Shown here: positions 1-7,763 of the stretch, in pieces
Numbering within the stretch: position 1 is the stretch's first letter
Layout: the number at the start of each line of letters is the position of its first letter
NCBI GenBank assembly: GCA_036782915.1
Contig: DAIPYE010000046.1
Coordinates: 1 to 18,791, forward strand
Direction: 5' to 3'
From: JAEUSI01 sp036782915
GTDB lineage: Bacteria; Bacteroidota; Ignavibacteria; Tepidaquicellales; Tepidaquicellaceae
DNA: 18,791 nucleotides
Notes under the pieces: model-generated
Databases searched by the model: none
Told to the model about the DNA's origin: nothing
Seen by the model: only the letters and a program-made list of their open reading frames with translations
Made by a program: the position numbers and the translations under genes

Positions 1-1021
1 AAATATATTAGTTACCGGCGGAGCCGGATTTATCGGAAGTAATTTTATAAAATTTACACTGGCAAAATATGATTATAAGATCATAAATTTTGACAAGCTT
101 ACCTATGCGGGGAATTTAGAAAATCTTACGGATATTGAATCAAATGAAAATTATAAATTTGTAAAAGGTGATATTTGTGAGAAAAAAGAAGTTGAAAATG
201 CTATTGATGAAAATAAGATCGATACGATAATTAATTTTGCCGCGGAGTCGCACGTTGACAGAAGCATACTGGGCGCAAAGGAGTTCATAAATACTAATGT
301 AATTGGAACACACGTTCTGCTTGAAGTTTTGAAGGAAAAAGGTCTGGAAAAATATTTACAGGTTTCTACAGATGAAGTTTACGGCTCGCTTCCCGAAGAT
401 AAAAAAGAATTATTGTTCACGGAAAAAACTCCCGTCACTGCTAATAGTCCCTATTCAGCAAGCAAGGCTTCTGCTGATTTATTATGCAATGCTTTTCATC
501 ATACATTTGATCTGCCGATACTTATAACAAGATGTTCGAATAATTACGGACCTTATCAGTTTCCGGAAAAATTGATTCCGTTAATGATTGCAAAAGCTTT
601 GAAAGGTGAAAAATTACCTGTTTACGGTGACGGAAAAAATGTGAGAGACTGGCTTTATGTGGATGATCATTGTTCGGCGATACTGGAAGTTTTGCACAAA
701 GGAAAAACAGGTGATGTTTATAATATCGGCGGTAATAACGAATGGTACAATATTGATATTGTAAAACTGATCCTTCAAAAACTGGGAAAAGGCGAAGATA
801 TGATACAATATGTGAAGGACAGACCGGGACATGACAGAAGATATGCGATTGATTCAACGAAAATTATGACTGATCTTGGATGGAAACCGAAATATGATTT
901 TGAGTCGGGAATTGAATTAACAATCAAGTGGTATCTGGATAATCCGGACTGGCTGAAAAAAGTTATGAGCGGTGAGTATATGAAGTATTATGATGAGAAT
1001 TACAGCGATAAAGTTATTTGA
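1..1021 (+). CDS. rfbB: dTDP-glucose 4,6-dehydratase, 5' end cut by window
   Basis: This enzyme converts dTDP-glucose to dTDP-4-keto-6-deoxyglucose with bound NAD, the second step towards dTDP-rhamnose and related sugars of surface polysaccharides; it is cytoplasmic. The open frame runs from base 2, without a start codon, to TGA at 1019-1021. It gives 339 residues, so only a few N-terminal residues are missing (family usually about 340-350). Visible are the Rossmann motif TGGAGFIGS (residues 5-13 of the fragment), the 'TYAGN' and 'AAESHVDRS' segments typical of RmlB, the catalytic T-D-E triad at 123-125 in VSTDEVYG, and the short-chain dehydrogenase Y151-x-x-x-K155 in SPYSASKAS. A TTG at 329 could be mistaken for a start, but the conserved N-terminal cofactor domain lies upstream of it. 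Neighbouring rhamnose genes, if any, lie to the left of the window. Confidence 0.96.
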   Translation, partial: NILVTGGAGFIGSNFIKFTLAKYDYKIINFDKLTYAGNLENLTDIESNENYKFVKGDICEKKEVENAIDENKIDTIINFAAESHVDRSILGAKEFINTNVIGTHVLLEVLKEKGLEKYLQVSTDEVYGSLPEDKKELLFTEKTPVTANSPYSASKASADLLCNAFHHTFDLPILITRCSNNYGPYQFPEKLIPLMIAKALKGEKLPVYGDGKNVRDWLYVDDHCSAILEVLHKGKTGDVYNIGGNNEWYNIDIVKLILQKLGKGEDMIQYVKDRPGHDRRYAIDSTKIMTDLGWKPKYDFESGIELTIKWYLDNPDWLKKVMSGEYMKYYDENYSDKVI

Positions 1022-1023
1022 TG

Positions 1024-1100
1024 CGAGACGTGAGACGTGAGACGCGAGACGCGAGACGTGAGACGTTAGACGTTAGACGTAAAACGTGAGACGTGAGACG
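1024..1100. repeat. Heptamer tandem repeat, 11 units of (C/T)GAGACG
   Basis: Starting three bases after the rfbB stop codon are eleven back-to-back 7-bp units. Eight read CGAGACG or TGAGACG, two read TTAGACG and one reads TAAAACG. No unit has an insertion or deletion, so the period is strictly 7 over 77 bp. The variants are grouped (the TTA/TAA units sit together in the second half), which fits slippage plus point change. The array ends about 90 bp before the ABC transporter start codon. It is not open in a way that continues a protein. Function is unknown; heptanucleotide arrays of this kind are known from cyanobacteria (STRR repeats), but I see no proof of relationship. Confidence 0.95.
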
Positions 1101-1188
1101 AAGTAAAGTTACAATAGTTATAAAGTTATTCAAAATAGGTTTGAAATTTTTTTTTAAAAGAATTATTTTACACGATATTTAAAAAATT

Positions 1189-2139
1189 ATGTCCATAAAA
1201 GTAGAAAATTTAATAAAGAATTACGGAACACAGGCAGCTGTGGATAATATTTCATTTGACATTCATACTGGTGAAATTGTCGGATTTCTTGGTCCAAACG
1301 GTGCGGGAAAATCAACAACAATGAAAATGATCACTACTTATCTTACTCCGAATTCCGGAAAGATATTTGTAAATGATCTCAGCACAGAGACAGAATCAAT
1401 GGAAGTAAGAAAGAATATTGGTTATTTACCTGAACAGAATCCATTATATCTCGATATGAATGTTCTGGATTATCTGGAATATGCAGCAGAGCTTGAGTCA
1501 GTTCCGAAAGACAAGATCAGCAAATCCATTAAAAAAATGGTTGATGTTTGCGGGCTTGGAGATGTACAGCATAAAGATATAGGCGAACTTTCAAAAGGAT
1601 TCAAACAGAGAGTAGGATTAGCGCAGGCGCTGATACACGAACCTGCTGTTTTAATTCTCGATGAACCGACATCCGGACTAGATCCGAATCAGATCATTGA
1701 GATAAGAAAACTCATAAAGCAATTAGGAAAAGAAAAAACACTGGTCCTGTCAACGCATATTTTGCAGGAAGTAGAAGCAACATGTGACAGAGTTCTTATC
1801 ATAAATAAAGGAAGTATCGTTGCAGACGGAACTCCGGATTCACTTCAGGATAAATTCAAAGGCCAGGTTCTGATCAGTCTTATTCTGAAAAAAGATGCTA
1901 CTGACAAAGAACATTTACTGAGAGCAATATCATCCATAAGAAATATAGAAAAAGCAAGGATCGCAAAAGAAGATGAGATCTCATATCACTTTGCAATTTC
2001 AGGCGGAAAAGGAGAAGATGTGCGAGAAGACATTTTCAGAAAACTGGTTTCAATGAATCAGGTAATACTCGGACTGCATCAGGAAGAAACATCACTGGAA
2101 GATATATTCAGACAATTAACAACTACAATTAAAAATTAG
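1189..2139 (+). CDS. gldA: ABC transporter ATP-binding protein, GldA-type
   Basis: This is the cytoplasmic ATPase of an ABC-2 type exporter, pairing with the permease and GldG-like subunit that follow. It is 316 residues. The Walker A motif GPNGAGKST is at residues 35-43, the Q-loop Gln is near 83 (PEQNP), the ABC signature LSKGFKQ is at 134-140, Walker B VLILDEP at 154-160, and the switch His is at 190 in LSTH. The C-terminal ~90 residues are the extra domain seen in GldA-like and drug/NatA-like ATPases, and the ending 'LEDIFRQLT' is typical. ATG at 1189 sits directly before the first strand of the fold. It lies 17 nt before the permease gene. In Flavobacterium, GldA is needed for gliding. 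The same gene set is widespread in non-gliders, so gliding should not be assumed and the symbol marks family only. Confidence 0.9.
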   Translation: MSIKVENLIKNYGTQAAVDNISFDIHTGEIVGFLGPNGAGKSTTMKMITTYLTPNSGKIFVNDLSTETESMEVRKNIGYLPEQNPLYLDMNVLDYLEYAAELESVPKDKISKSIKKMVDVCGLGDVQHKDIGELSKGFKQRVGLAQALIHEPAVLILDEPTSGLDPNQIIEIRKLIKQLGKEKTLVLSTHILQEVEATCDRVLIINKGSIVADGTPDSLQDKFKGQVLISLILKKDATDKEHLLRAISSIRNIEKARIAKEDEISYHFAISGGKGEDVREDIFRKLVSMNQVILGLHQEETSLEDIFRQLTTTIKN

Positions 2140-2156
2140 AAGATCTATTAAATCAA

Positions 2157-2864
2157 ATGAAAAATATTTTAACAATATTCAAAAAAGAGCTCAGGTCATA
2201 TTTCAATTCGCCTGTTGCATATATAGTGTTGTTTGTGTTTCTGATAATAACGGGATGGTTCTTTACAAGCAGTTTATTTCTCGCAGGTTTTGTAACAATG
2301 AGAAATGTCTTTGATATAATTCCGTTTATATTTTTATTCTTCATTCCTGCCATAACAATGAGAGCATTTTCGGAGGAGAAAAAATCCGGGACCATAGAAC
2401 TCTTAATGACAAAACCAATAACTGATGAGGAGATCATAATCGGGAAATTCCTTGCTGCGCTGTCATTAACAGCAATTGCGCTGGCATTCACTGTTGTATA
2501 TGTATTCAGTCTGACCTTTCTGGGGAAAATCGATCTAGCTCCGATCATCGGAACATACATCGGATTATTACTCATGAGCGGAATATATATCAGCATCGGA
2601 ATTTTCGCTTCATCACTTACAGAAAATCAGGTGGTTGCATTCATCTTAAGTTTTGTTATAGTCTTTGCCCTTTTCCTATTAAATAAAGTTTTGATCTTTT
2701 TACCGGCGACTGTAGCTTCCATACTTGAATACATCAGTACAGATTATCATTTCAGCAGTATATCAAGGGGAGTGATCGATACAAGGAATGTGATTTATTA
2801 TTTAAGCGGAATTACGATATTTATTTTGCTGACGAAGGCATCTCTGGAAAGAAGAAAGTGGTAA
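2157..2864 (+). CDS. gldF: ABC-2 type permease, GldF-like
   Basis: This is an inner-membrane permease subunit of 235 residues. It starts MKNILTIFKKELRSYFNSP, the usual cytoplasmic N-terminus of this family in which the 'KEL-SYF-SP' segment precedes the first membrane helix. About six hydrophobic segments are visible (roughly residues 18-45, 53-72, 97-123, 130-152, 158-183 and 213-226). The conserved cytoplasmic loop MRAFSEEKKSGTIELLMTKP lies after the second segment and probably contacts the ATPase. It is 17 nt downstream of the ATPase gene and 47 nt upstream of the GldG-like gene, on the same strand, so one transcript is likely. The substrate cannot be told from sequence. Confidence 0.9.
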   Translation: MKNILTIFKKELRSYFNSPVAYIVLFVFLIITGWFFTSSLFLAGFVTMRNVFDIIPFIFLFFIPAITMRAFSEEKKSGTIELLMTKPITDEEIIIGKFLAALSLTAIALAFTVVYVFSLTFLGKIDLAPIIGTYIGLLLMSGIYISIGIFASSLTENQVVAFILSFVIVFALFLLNKVLIFLPATVASILEYISTDYHFSSISRGVIDTRNVIYYLSGITIFILLTKASLERRKW

Positions 2865-2911
2865 CTATTCATGTTACAATTTTATAAAATTTTGAGTAAA
2901 AAAATAATTTA

Positions 2912-4519
2912 ATGAAAAAGAAAGACACATTAATAAAACTTGCAATAATAATCGGAATAATAGTTGTGATCAATGTGATCTCTAAAAGAGTATTCACTAG
3001 AGTAGATCTCACAAAGAATAACAGCTATACATTATCGCCTGTCAGTAAGGAGATCGTTTCAAATCTCGACGATAAAATGCTGATAAAAGCATATTTCAGC
3101 AACAATCTTCCGCCGCCTTATAACAATTTAAGGAGACAGGTGCAGGATCTTTTAGATGATTACAGATCTTATTCAAAAGGAAACATGAATTACGAATTCC
3201 TGAATCCTACTTCAGAAGGCGAGGGAGAAGGAAATGAACTGGATAAAGAAGCTCAGAAATATGGCATCCAGCCGGTTCAGATACAGGCAATGGATAACGA
3301 TAAACTTGAAGTCAAGAAAGCATATCTCGGACTTGTTTTTCTTTATAACGGTAAACAGGAAGTGATCCCGGTGGTTCAGTCCGCTGACAATCTTGAATAT
3401 GAGATCACAAGTCTTATTAAGAAAATGAAGGGTGACAAAAAAAGGAAAGTCGGGTTTGTCACAGGACATAATGAAGTGGATCTGAATAAACTTACACAGA
3501 TAAAAGGTGTCATCGATCAGCAATATGAAGCAGTTTCGGTAGATCTTAAAACGACTGCAGTTGTAGATCCGGATATTGGTGTTTTAATAATTATGGCTCC
3601 GAAATCAGAATACAGCGAGAGTGATAAGTTTAAGATAGATCAATACATTATGAATGGCGGAAACGCTGTTTTCCTTGTTGATAAAATTGCTCCGAATTTT
3701 CAGCAGCAGATGGTAATCGGTAACGAAGTTAAAACAAACTTAGCTGATCTGATGTTTAATTACGGAATAAATATTAAAGCAGACCTGATAAAAGATCTGC
3801 AGTGTTCAGCAGTTCAGGTACAGTCTCAGATCGGATTTCCAATTTCAGTTAATTATCCTTTCTTCCCGGTAATTACAAATATCGCAAAAAACAATCCTGC
3901 ATTCAGTAATTTGAAAAGTGTAGTTCTTACATTTGTGAGTTCACTGGATACAAATAATGAAAATGCGAAAAAAGTAAATATTACTCCGCTGCTTACAACT
4001 TCAGATAAATCAGGCGAAGCATCAGGATTCTTTTTTCTGAATCTTGAACAATTTCAGAATATGAGCAAGATCACGGCTGATACAATGTTCAATAAAAAAG
4101 GATTTATGGTTGGCGGAATATTTTCAGGAAATTTCAAAAGCTTTTATGAAGGAAAGGAAATGCCGGCGGATACAGCACAGGGATGGGTTCAATATACCGG
4201 ACAAAGATCAGGACAAACCTCGAAGGAAGTTAAGTTAATAGCCATCGGAGACGGAGATTTTGCAAATGAAGAAAATAAACCTCCGAGAGAAAATCTTACA
4301 TTCTTCGTGAATATGGTTGATTTTATGATGGATGATGTAGGGCTTGCCGAGATCAGAACCAAGACTTCAGCTGATGCACCGATAGAGGAAACATCTGACG
4401 GTACAAAGAAATTTATAAAATATTTTAACCTGATCTTTCCTCCGTTCCTTGTTTTGATATTCGGTTTGTATAAATGGAATCAGAAGAAACAAAAGAAGAA
4501 AAATCTGCAATTAAAATAG
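2912..4519 (+). CDS. gldG: GldG-like ABC transporter auxiliary protein
   Basis: This is a 535-residue membrane-anchored protein of the Gldg / ABC-type uncharacterised transport family. One membrane helix is near the N-terminus (about residues 9-25) and one is near the C-terminus (about 505-522). Between them is a large domain expected to be periplasmic. The start of that domain, 'TRVDLTKNNSYTLSPVSKEI', matches the family's typical 'D-T-nk-ytLS-as-ki' opening. The C-terminal tail is rich in Lys (KKQKKKN), which fits a cytoplasmic end. It follows the permease by 47 nt and precedes a DUF4340 gene by 42 nt, the standard four-gene order for this transporter type. The molecular role in the family is not settled; a part in coupling the transporter to envelope components is inference. 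Confidence 0.88.
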   Translation: MKKKDTLIKLAIIIGIIVVINVISKRVFTRVDLTKNNSYTLSPVSKEIVSNLDDKMLIKAYFSNNLPPPYNNLRRQVQDLLDDYRSYSKGNMNYEFLNPTSEGEGEGNELDKEAQKYGIQPVQIQAMDNDKLEVKKAYLGLVFLYNGKQEVIPVVQSADNLEYEITSLIKKMKGDKKRKVGFVTGHNEVDLNKLTQIKGVIDQQYEAVSVDLKTTAVVDPDIGVLIIMAPKSEYSESDKFKIDQYIMNGGNAVFLVDKIAPNFQQQMVIGNEVKTNLADLMFNYGINIKADLIKDLQCSAVQVQSQIGFPISVNYPFFPVITNIAKNNPAFSNLKSVVLTFVSSLDTNNENAKKVNITPLLTTSDKSGEASGFFFLNLEQFQNMSKITADTMFNKKGFMVGGIFSGNFKSFYEGKEMPADTAQGWVQYTGQRSGQTSKEVKLIAIGDGDFANEENKPPRENLTFFVNMVDFMMDDVGLAEIRTKTSADAPIEETSDGTKKFIKYFNLIFPPFLVLIFGLYKWNQKKQKKKNLQLK

Positions 4520-4561
4520 TTCAGTCTGTAAATTTTAATTTTAAAAAATTTTAAAGAAATA

Positions 4562-5470
4562 ATGAAAAGTAATAAAACAATATTGTATCTCCTTATCTTT
4601 GCGGCTTTAGTGGTTGCGGCATATTTTTTAACTACTGACAGAGGTGAAAAAACGTCCAGTTATGAATTAAAGGAAAAAAAATTATTTACGCTTGACTCTG
4701 CTAAAACAGATAAGATTGAAATTAAAAATAAGGACGGTAACCTGGTATTGTCCAAATCCACAGGTGAATGGAAAGCTACTTCACCTTTTGATTACAACGT
4801 TACACCTGATTTGGTTGATAAGATCGTTTCATCACTTAAGAATTTTAAACTGGAAAGCATAATTTCTACTAATCCTGCAAAAAAGGAAACATACGGTTTT
4901 AAAGATTCGGATCAGGCAGAGATCTCTGTTTATGAAAGCGGTGTTTTAAAAGGTTAATTTCTTCTTGGAGGATCTGCAGCCGGAAATTCTTCTTACATAA
5001 AAAAACCTGATTCTGACAATATTTATATCGCAGATATTCTTGACAGAAATGATTTTATAAAACCAAATATTAATGACTGGAGAGATAAGAATATTGTTTC
5101 AATTCCTAAGCAGGCAATAAATTCAGTAGAATTTGTTTCGCCGGAAGAGACATTTACAGTTATCAGAGATGGAAACGGTAAGTATAATATAGGTGCGGAT
5201 TCAGTCGGGGCTAATTTTGACGGAATTTTAAACTTACTGGGAAATTTTGCTACAACCGGTTACCTGGATTCAGCACTTGCAGATGATGCTAAATTTTCAA
5301 ATATGGTGAATATTGACTGGGGAAATAAAACTCAGATGAAATTTATAAAAACTGAAACAACTCCCGTTAAATATTATCTTAAAGTGGAAGGTGATAAACA
5401 GGTTTATGAACTTGATGAAGCTTATGCAAAGAATTTACTGAAATCAAAAAAAGATATTCTGGGAAGATAA
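4562..5470 (+). pseudogene. DUF4340-family protein gene interrupted by an in-frame TAA
   Basis: DUF4340 proteins are the usual fourth gene after GldA-GldF-GldG and have one N-terminal membrane helix with an extracytoplasmic remainder. The ATG at 4562 gives a helix at about residues 7-23 (LYLLIFAALVVAAYFL), then the beginning of the family domain (KLFTLDSAKTDKIEIKN, WKATSPFDYNVTPDLVDKI). The frame stops at TAA 4955-4957, residue 132. The same frame, with no shift, continues for 170 codons after the stop to TAA 5468-5470, with family-like sequence (FLLGGSAAGNSSYI, PKQAINSVEF, YLKVEGDKQVYELDE). Without the stop the product would be about 302 residues, the normal family length. A single-base change or a sequencing error is the simplest reading; a new nonsense mutation or readthrough is possible. 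Confidence 0.82.
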
Positions 5471-5529
5471 AATAGTATACAAACAAAATCTTGTATTTCT
5501 TTTTTAAATTTTAAAAACTAATTTGATAC

Positions 5530-6228
5530 ATGCTTAATTTAATAGGTTTAATAGTTACGAGCTATCTCATTGGTTCTATTCCATCCGCTTTAATTGTGGG
5601 AAAAATATTTAAAAAAATAGACATCAGAAATTACGGCAGCGGCAATCTTGGATCTACCAACGCTTTCAGAGTTTTAGGTGCACCTCTTGGAATTCTTGTT
5701 CAGGCAATGGATATTTCAAAAGGATTGATCGCAGTTTTATTTATTACAAATCTATTCTATTCAAACCTGCCATTTACAAACCATACACCTTTTGAAGACA
5801 TAACAGTTCTGAAGATCATTGCCGGATTAAGCGCAGTTATCGGACATACTTTTTCGATTTTTGTAAATTTCAAAGGAGGAAAGGGAATAAATACAGCGCT
5901 TGGAATGCTGATCTCTCTTGCGCCTGTAGATGTCGGTATCAGTGTCGGATTCTTCATCCTGACTCTGTTATCATCAGGATATGTATCTCTTGGATCCATT
6001 GTTGCGTCCTTTTTCTTTCCTTTAATTATGTTTACGAGGGAAAATTTTTTCAAAGTTGAAATGGACGGATATAATACATTGATCTTTTTCAGCATTGGAA
6101 TATCACTTTTACTGATCTATAATCACCGCGAAAATATAAAAAGACTTCTTTACGGAAATGAAAGCAGATTCGATAAATTATGGATCATCAGAATTTTCCG
6201 GATCAAAGCACCACTCGGAAAATCTTAA
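5530..6228 (+). CDS. plsY: Acyl-phosphate:glycerol-3-phosphate acyltransferase
   Basis: PlsY is an inner-membrane enzyme that moves the acyl group from acyl-phosphate to sn-glycerol-3-phosphate, giving lysophosphatidate, the first step of phospholipid assembly in most bacteria. The 232-residue product is hydrophobic throughout. It carries the three family motifs in order: GSIPSALIVGK near residue 15, the glycine-rich NYGSGNLGSTNAFRVLG near residues 34-50, and GHTFSIFVNFKGGKGINTALG at about 107-127, where the His and the GGKG segment belong to the active site. It is slightly longer than the common ~200 residues because of an extended loop and C-terminal tail. It lies 24 nt before gpsA, which makes its substrate, so the two are very likely co-transcribed. 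Confidence 0.95.
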   Translation: MLNLIGLIVTSYLIGSIPSALIVGKIFKKIDIRNYGSGNLGSTNAFRVLGAPLGILVQAMDISKGLIAVLFITNLFYSNLPFTNHTPFEDITVLKIIAGLSAVIGHTFSIFVNFKGGKGINTALGMLISLAPVDVGISVGFFILTLLSSGYVSLGSIVASFFFPLIMFTRENFFKVEMDGYNTLIFFSIGISLLLIYNHRENIKRLLYGNESRFDKLWIIRIFRIKAPLGKS

Positions 6229-6252
6229 TAACCTGTTAAATATCAGAGTCAA

Positions 6253-7251
6253 ATGAAAATAGCAGTTCTTGGAGCGGGAGGCTGGGGAACAACTCTGGCA
6301 ATATTATTGCATCAAAACGGATTCGATGTAACTCTCTGGGAGTTCAACACGGAATATTCCAAAACACTTTCTGAATACAGGGAAAATTTTTACTACCTGC
6401 CTAAAATTAAAATACCTCAGGGTATTTTTATTACAAACGATCTTGAATTTGCTGTTCAGAAAAAACAACTCATCATAATTGCAACTCCGACACAGTTTAT
6501 CAGAGCAAGTTTATCTCCGTTAGAAAATTTTGATTTTAAAAATTCACTTGTAGTAAGTGTTTCCAAGGGAATCGAGAACGAGACATTCCTTCTGGTCTCC
6601 GATATTCTGATTGACATTTTTAAGAAAGTAAAAAGAGAAAATATTCTTTGTATGTCAGGACCTTCTCATGCAGAAGAGGTTTCAAGAAAAATTCCCACTG
6701 CTGTAGTCTGCGCAGGTGAAGAATTATCAAACGCAAAAATAATTCAAAAGATTTTTTCCAATGAATATTTCAGAGTTTATACAAATAATGATCTTACCGG
6801 AACAGAAGTTGCAGGCGCATTAAAAAATGTAATAGCAATAGCGGCAGGTATTTCAGACGGTGCCGGATTCGGAGACAATACCAAGGCTGCAATTATGACA
6901 AGAGGAATTAATGAGATCATGCGTCTCGGATTGAAACTAAAAGCAAAACGCGAAACATTTTTCGGGCTGGCGGGAATAGGGGATTTAATCGTTACCTGTT
7001 CTTCCGTGCATTCAAGAAACAGAAGCGTAGGCGAACAGATCGGACAGGGAAAAAAACTTAAAACTATTCTCAATGAAATGAAAATGGTTGCTGAAGGAGT
7101 TACAACCACCAAAGCAGCATATGAATTGTCAAAATCTCTAGATATAGAACTTCCGATCACCCATCAGGTTTATAAAATTTTATTTAAAGACAAAGATCCG
7201 CTTACTGCCACAAAAATTTTAATGAAAAGGAATCTGAAAGAAGAAAAGTAA
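6253..7251 (+). CDS. gpsA: NAD(P)H-dependent glycerol-3-phosphate dehydrogenase
   Basis: This cytoplasmic enzyme reduces dihydroxyacetone phosphate to sn-glycerol-3-phosphate, the backbone used by the PlsY acyltransferase encoded just upstream. It is 332 residues, the normal length. The N-terminal Rossmann motif GAGGWGTTLA is at residues 7-16. VSKGIE (Lys 105) and SGPSHAEEV follow at 103-143. The catalytic Lys 191 lies in GALKNVIAIAAGISDG, followed by GFGDNTKAAIMTRGINE. The C-terminal half has GLAGIGDLIVTCSS with SRNRSVG at about 238-260 and EGVTTTKAAYELS. Every conserved block is present and uninterrupted. The ATG at 6253 is immediately before the cofactor motif. The stop is at 7249-7251, and no clear hairpin terminator follows; a non-coding element begins about 115 bp downstream. 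Confidence 0.97.
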   Translation: MKIAVLGAGGWGTTLAILLHQNGFDVTLWEFNTEYSKTLSEYRENFYYLPKIKIPQGIFITNDLEFAVQKKQLIIIATPTQFIRASLSPLENFDFKNSLVVSVSKGIENETFLLVSDILIDIFKKVKRENILCMSGPSHAEEVSRKIPTAVVCAGEELSNAKIIQKIFSNEYFRVYTNNDLTGTEVAGALKNVIAIAAGISDGAGFGDNTKAAIMTRGINEIMRLGLKLKAKRETFFGLAGIGDLIVTCSSVHSRNRSVGEQIGQGKKLKTILNEMKMVAEGVTTTKAAYELSKSLDIELPITHQVYKILFKDKDPLTATKILMKRNLKEEK

Positions 7252-7366
7252 TGTGGAATTTTCAGAAATTACCATCTCCTTAAAACAAGCTGGCTAAAAA
7301 ATATATTCTCATATTCATTTTAAAACTCCCGTATATAAAAAAGTATTTATAAGTTTAACATTAAGC

Positions 7367-7680
7367 CATTGCCGTCCAAAACGATTTCAATAATTATAGT
7401 TTAGTTTGATTTTTAAATATTTTTGAATGAAATAATTTGTATTTAATAACAACCCCCTAACCTACTTTTTTGATGGTGAATTTTATAACAGCAGAATAAA
7501 AAGTTACCCTCAATTTTTTAATTACCACAAAGATCACAAAGGATGCGCAAAGAGCGCAAAGGAAATTACATAAATGTCATATTTCAATAATAAATTAAAT
7601 TCTCAGCGAACTTTGCGCAGACTTTGTGTTCTCTGCGTTAAAAAATATGAATTCAATTTAAAACGTTTTGGACGGATGTG
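7367..7680. mobile_element. MITE-like element, 314 bp, with 17-bp TIRs and 9-bp target duplication
   Basis: The left end CATTGCCGTCCAAAACG (7367-7383) and the right end CGTTTTGGACGGATGTG (7664-7680) are inverted repeats: the inner 12 bases pair perfectly, as do the outermost two. Directly outside both ends is the same 9-mer, ACATTAAGC (7358-7366 and 7681-7689), in direct orientation, as expected for a target-site duplication. There is no transposase frame inside. So this fits a non-autonomous element moved by a transposase supplied elsewhere. A 9-bp duplication would suit several families, IS4-like among them, but the family is inference. The interior contains a further long palindrome (7523-7641) and an 11-bp direct repeat ATTTCAATAAT (7384-7394, 7581-7591). 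It lies between gpsA and the cytochrome gene and may affect the latter's promoter. Confidence 0.8.
7523..7641. repeat. Long imperfect palindrome of CACAAAG / GCGCAAAG units
   Basis: The left arm (about 7523-7562) is built of near-repeats containing CACAAAG, CACAAAG, GCGCAAAG and GCGCAAAG. The right arm (about 7602-7641) contains the reverse complements CTTTGCGC, CTTTGTG and CTCTGCGTT. Aligned, roughly three quarters of a ~40-bp arm pairs around a ~38-nt AT-rich spacer. A transcript would fold into a long hairpin. From memory, interspersed palindromes of this CACAAAG/GCGCAAAG type recur in many Bacteroidota drafts, but that is recollection, not a search result. It sits inside the TIR element and could be its core or a nested insertion. 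Confidence 0.8.
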
Positions 7681-7763
7681 ACATTAAGCACTGAAGTTTA
7701 TTTAATCTTATATTAAAGTTTTCAATTAAATTATTTATATTTCATTAAATAAAGTTTAACATT

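Larger units (their letters stand above)
7252..7763. other. 512-bp intergenic region, mostly a non-coding insertion element
   Basis: No protein-coding frame of note was seen here. Bases 7358-7689 are the direct-repeat-bounded element described separately. The ~105 bp before it (7252-7357) hold no clear terminator for gpsA. The ~75 bp after it (7690-7763) are AT-rich and should contain the promoter of the cytochrome gene. TATATTTC at 7736-7743 resembles the Bacteroidota -7 box (TAnnTTTG), but a matching -33 TTTG is not evident, so no promoter is called. Confidence 0.7.

Noticed and set aside
1024..1100. CRISPR array
   Set aside because: Units are 7 bp and contiguous, with no spacers and no cas genes.
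1101..1188. Bacteroidota-type promoter (TTTG then TAnnTTTG) before the transporter operon
   Set aside because: A TTTG is present but the matching -7 box is poor (TATTTTAC), so the call would be a guess.
1189..4519. Evidence that the organism glides
   Set aside because: GldA/GldF/GldG-type genes are common in non-gliding bacteria, and no other gliding gene is in the window.
4562..4957. Complete 131-residue membrane protein
   Set aside because: The same frame continues for 170 family-like codons after the TAA and ends at a normal DUF4340 length.
6777..7160. Minus-strand frame within gpsA, likewise 5757-6095 in plsY
   Set aside because: Each overlaps fully conserved motifs of the plus-strand gene and has no features of its own.
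7367..7680. Decayed full-length insertion sequence
   Set aside because: At 314 bp with no trace of a transposase frame, a miniature element fits better.
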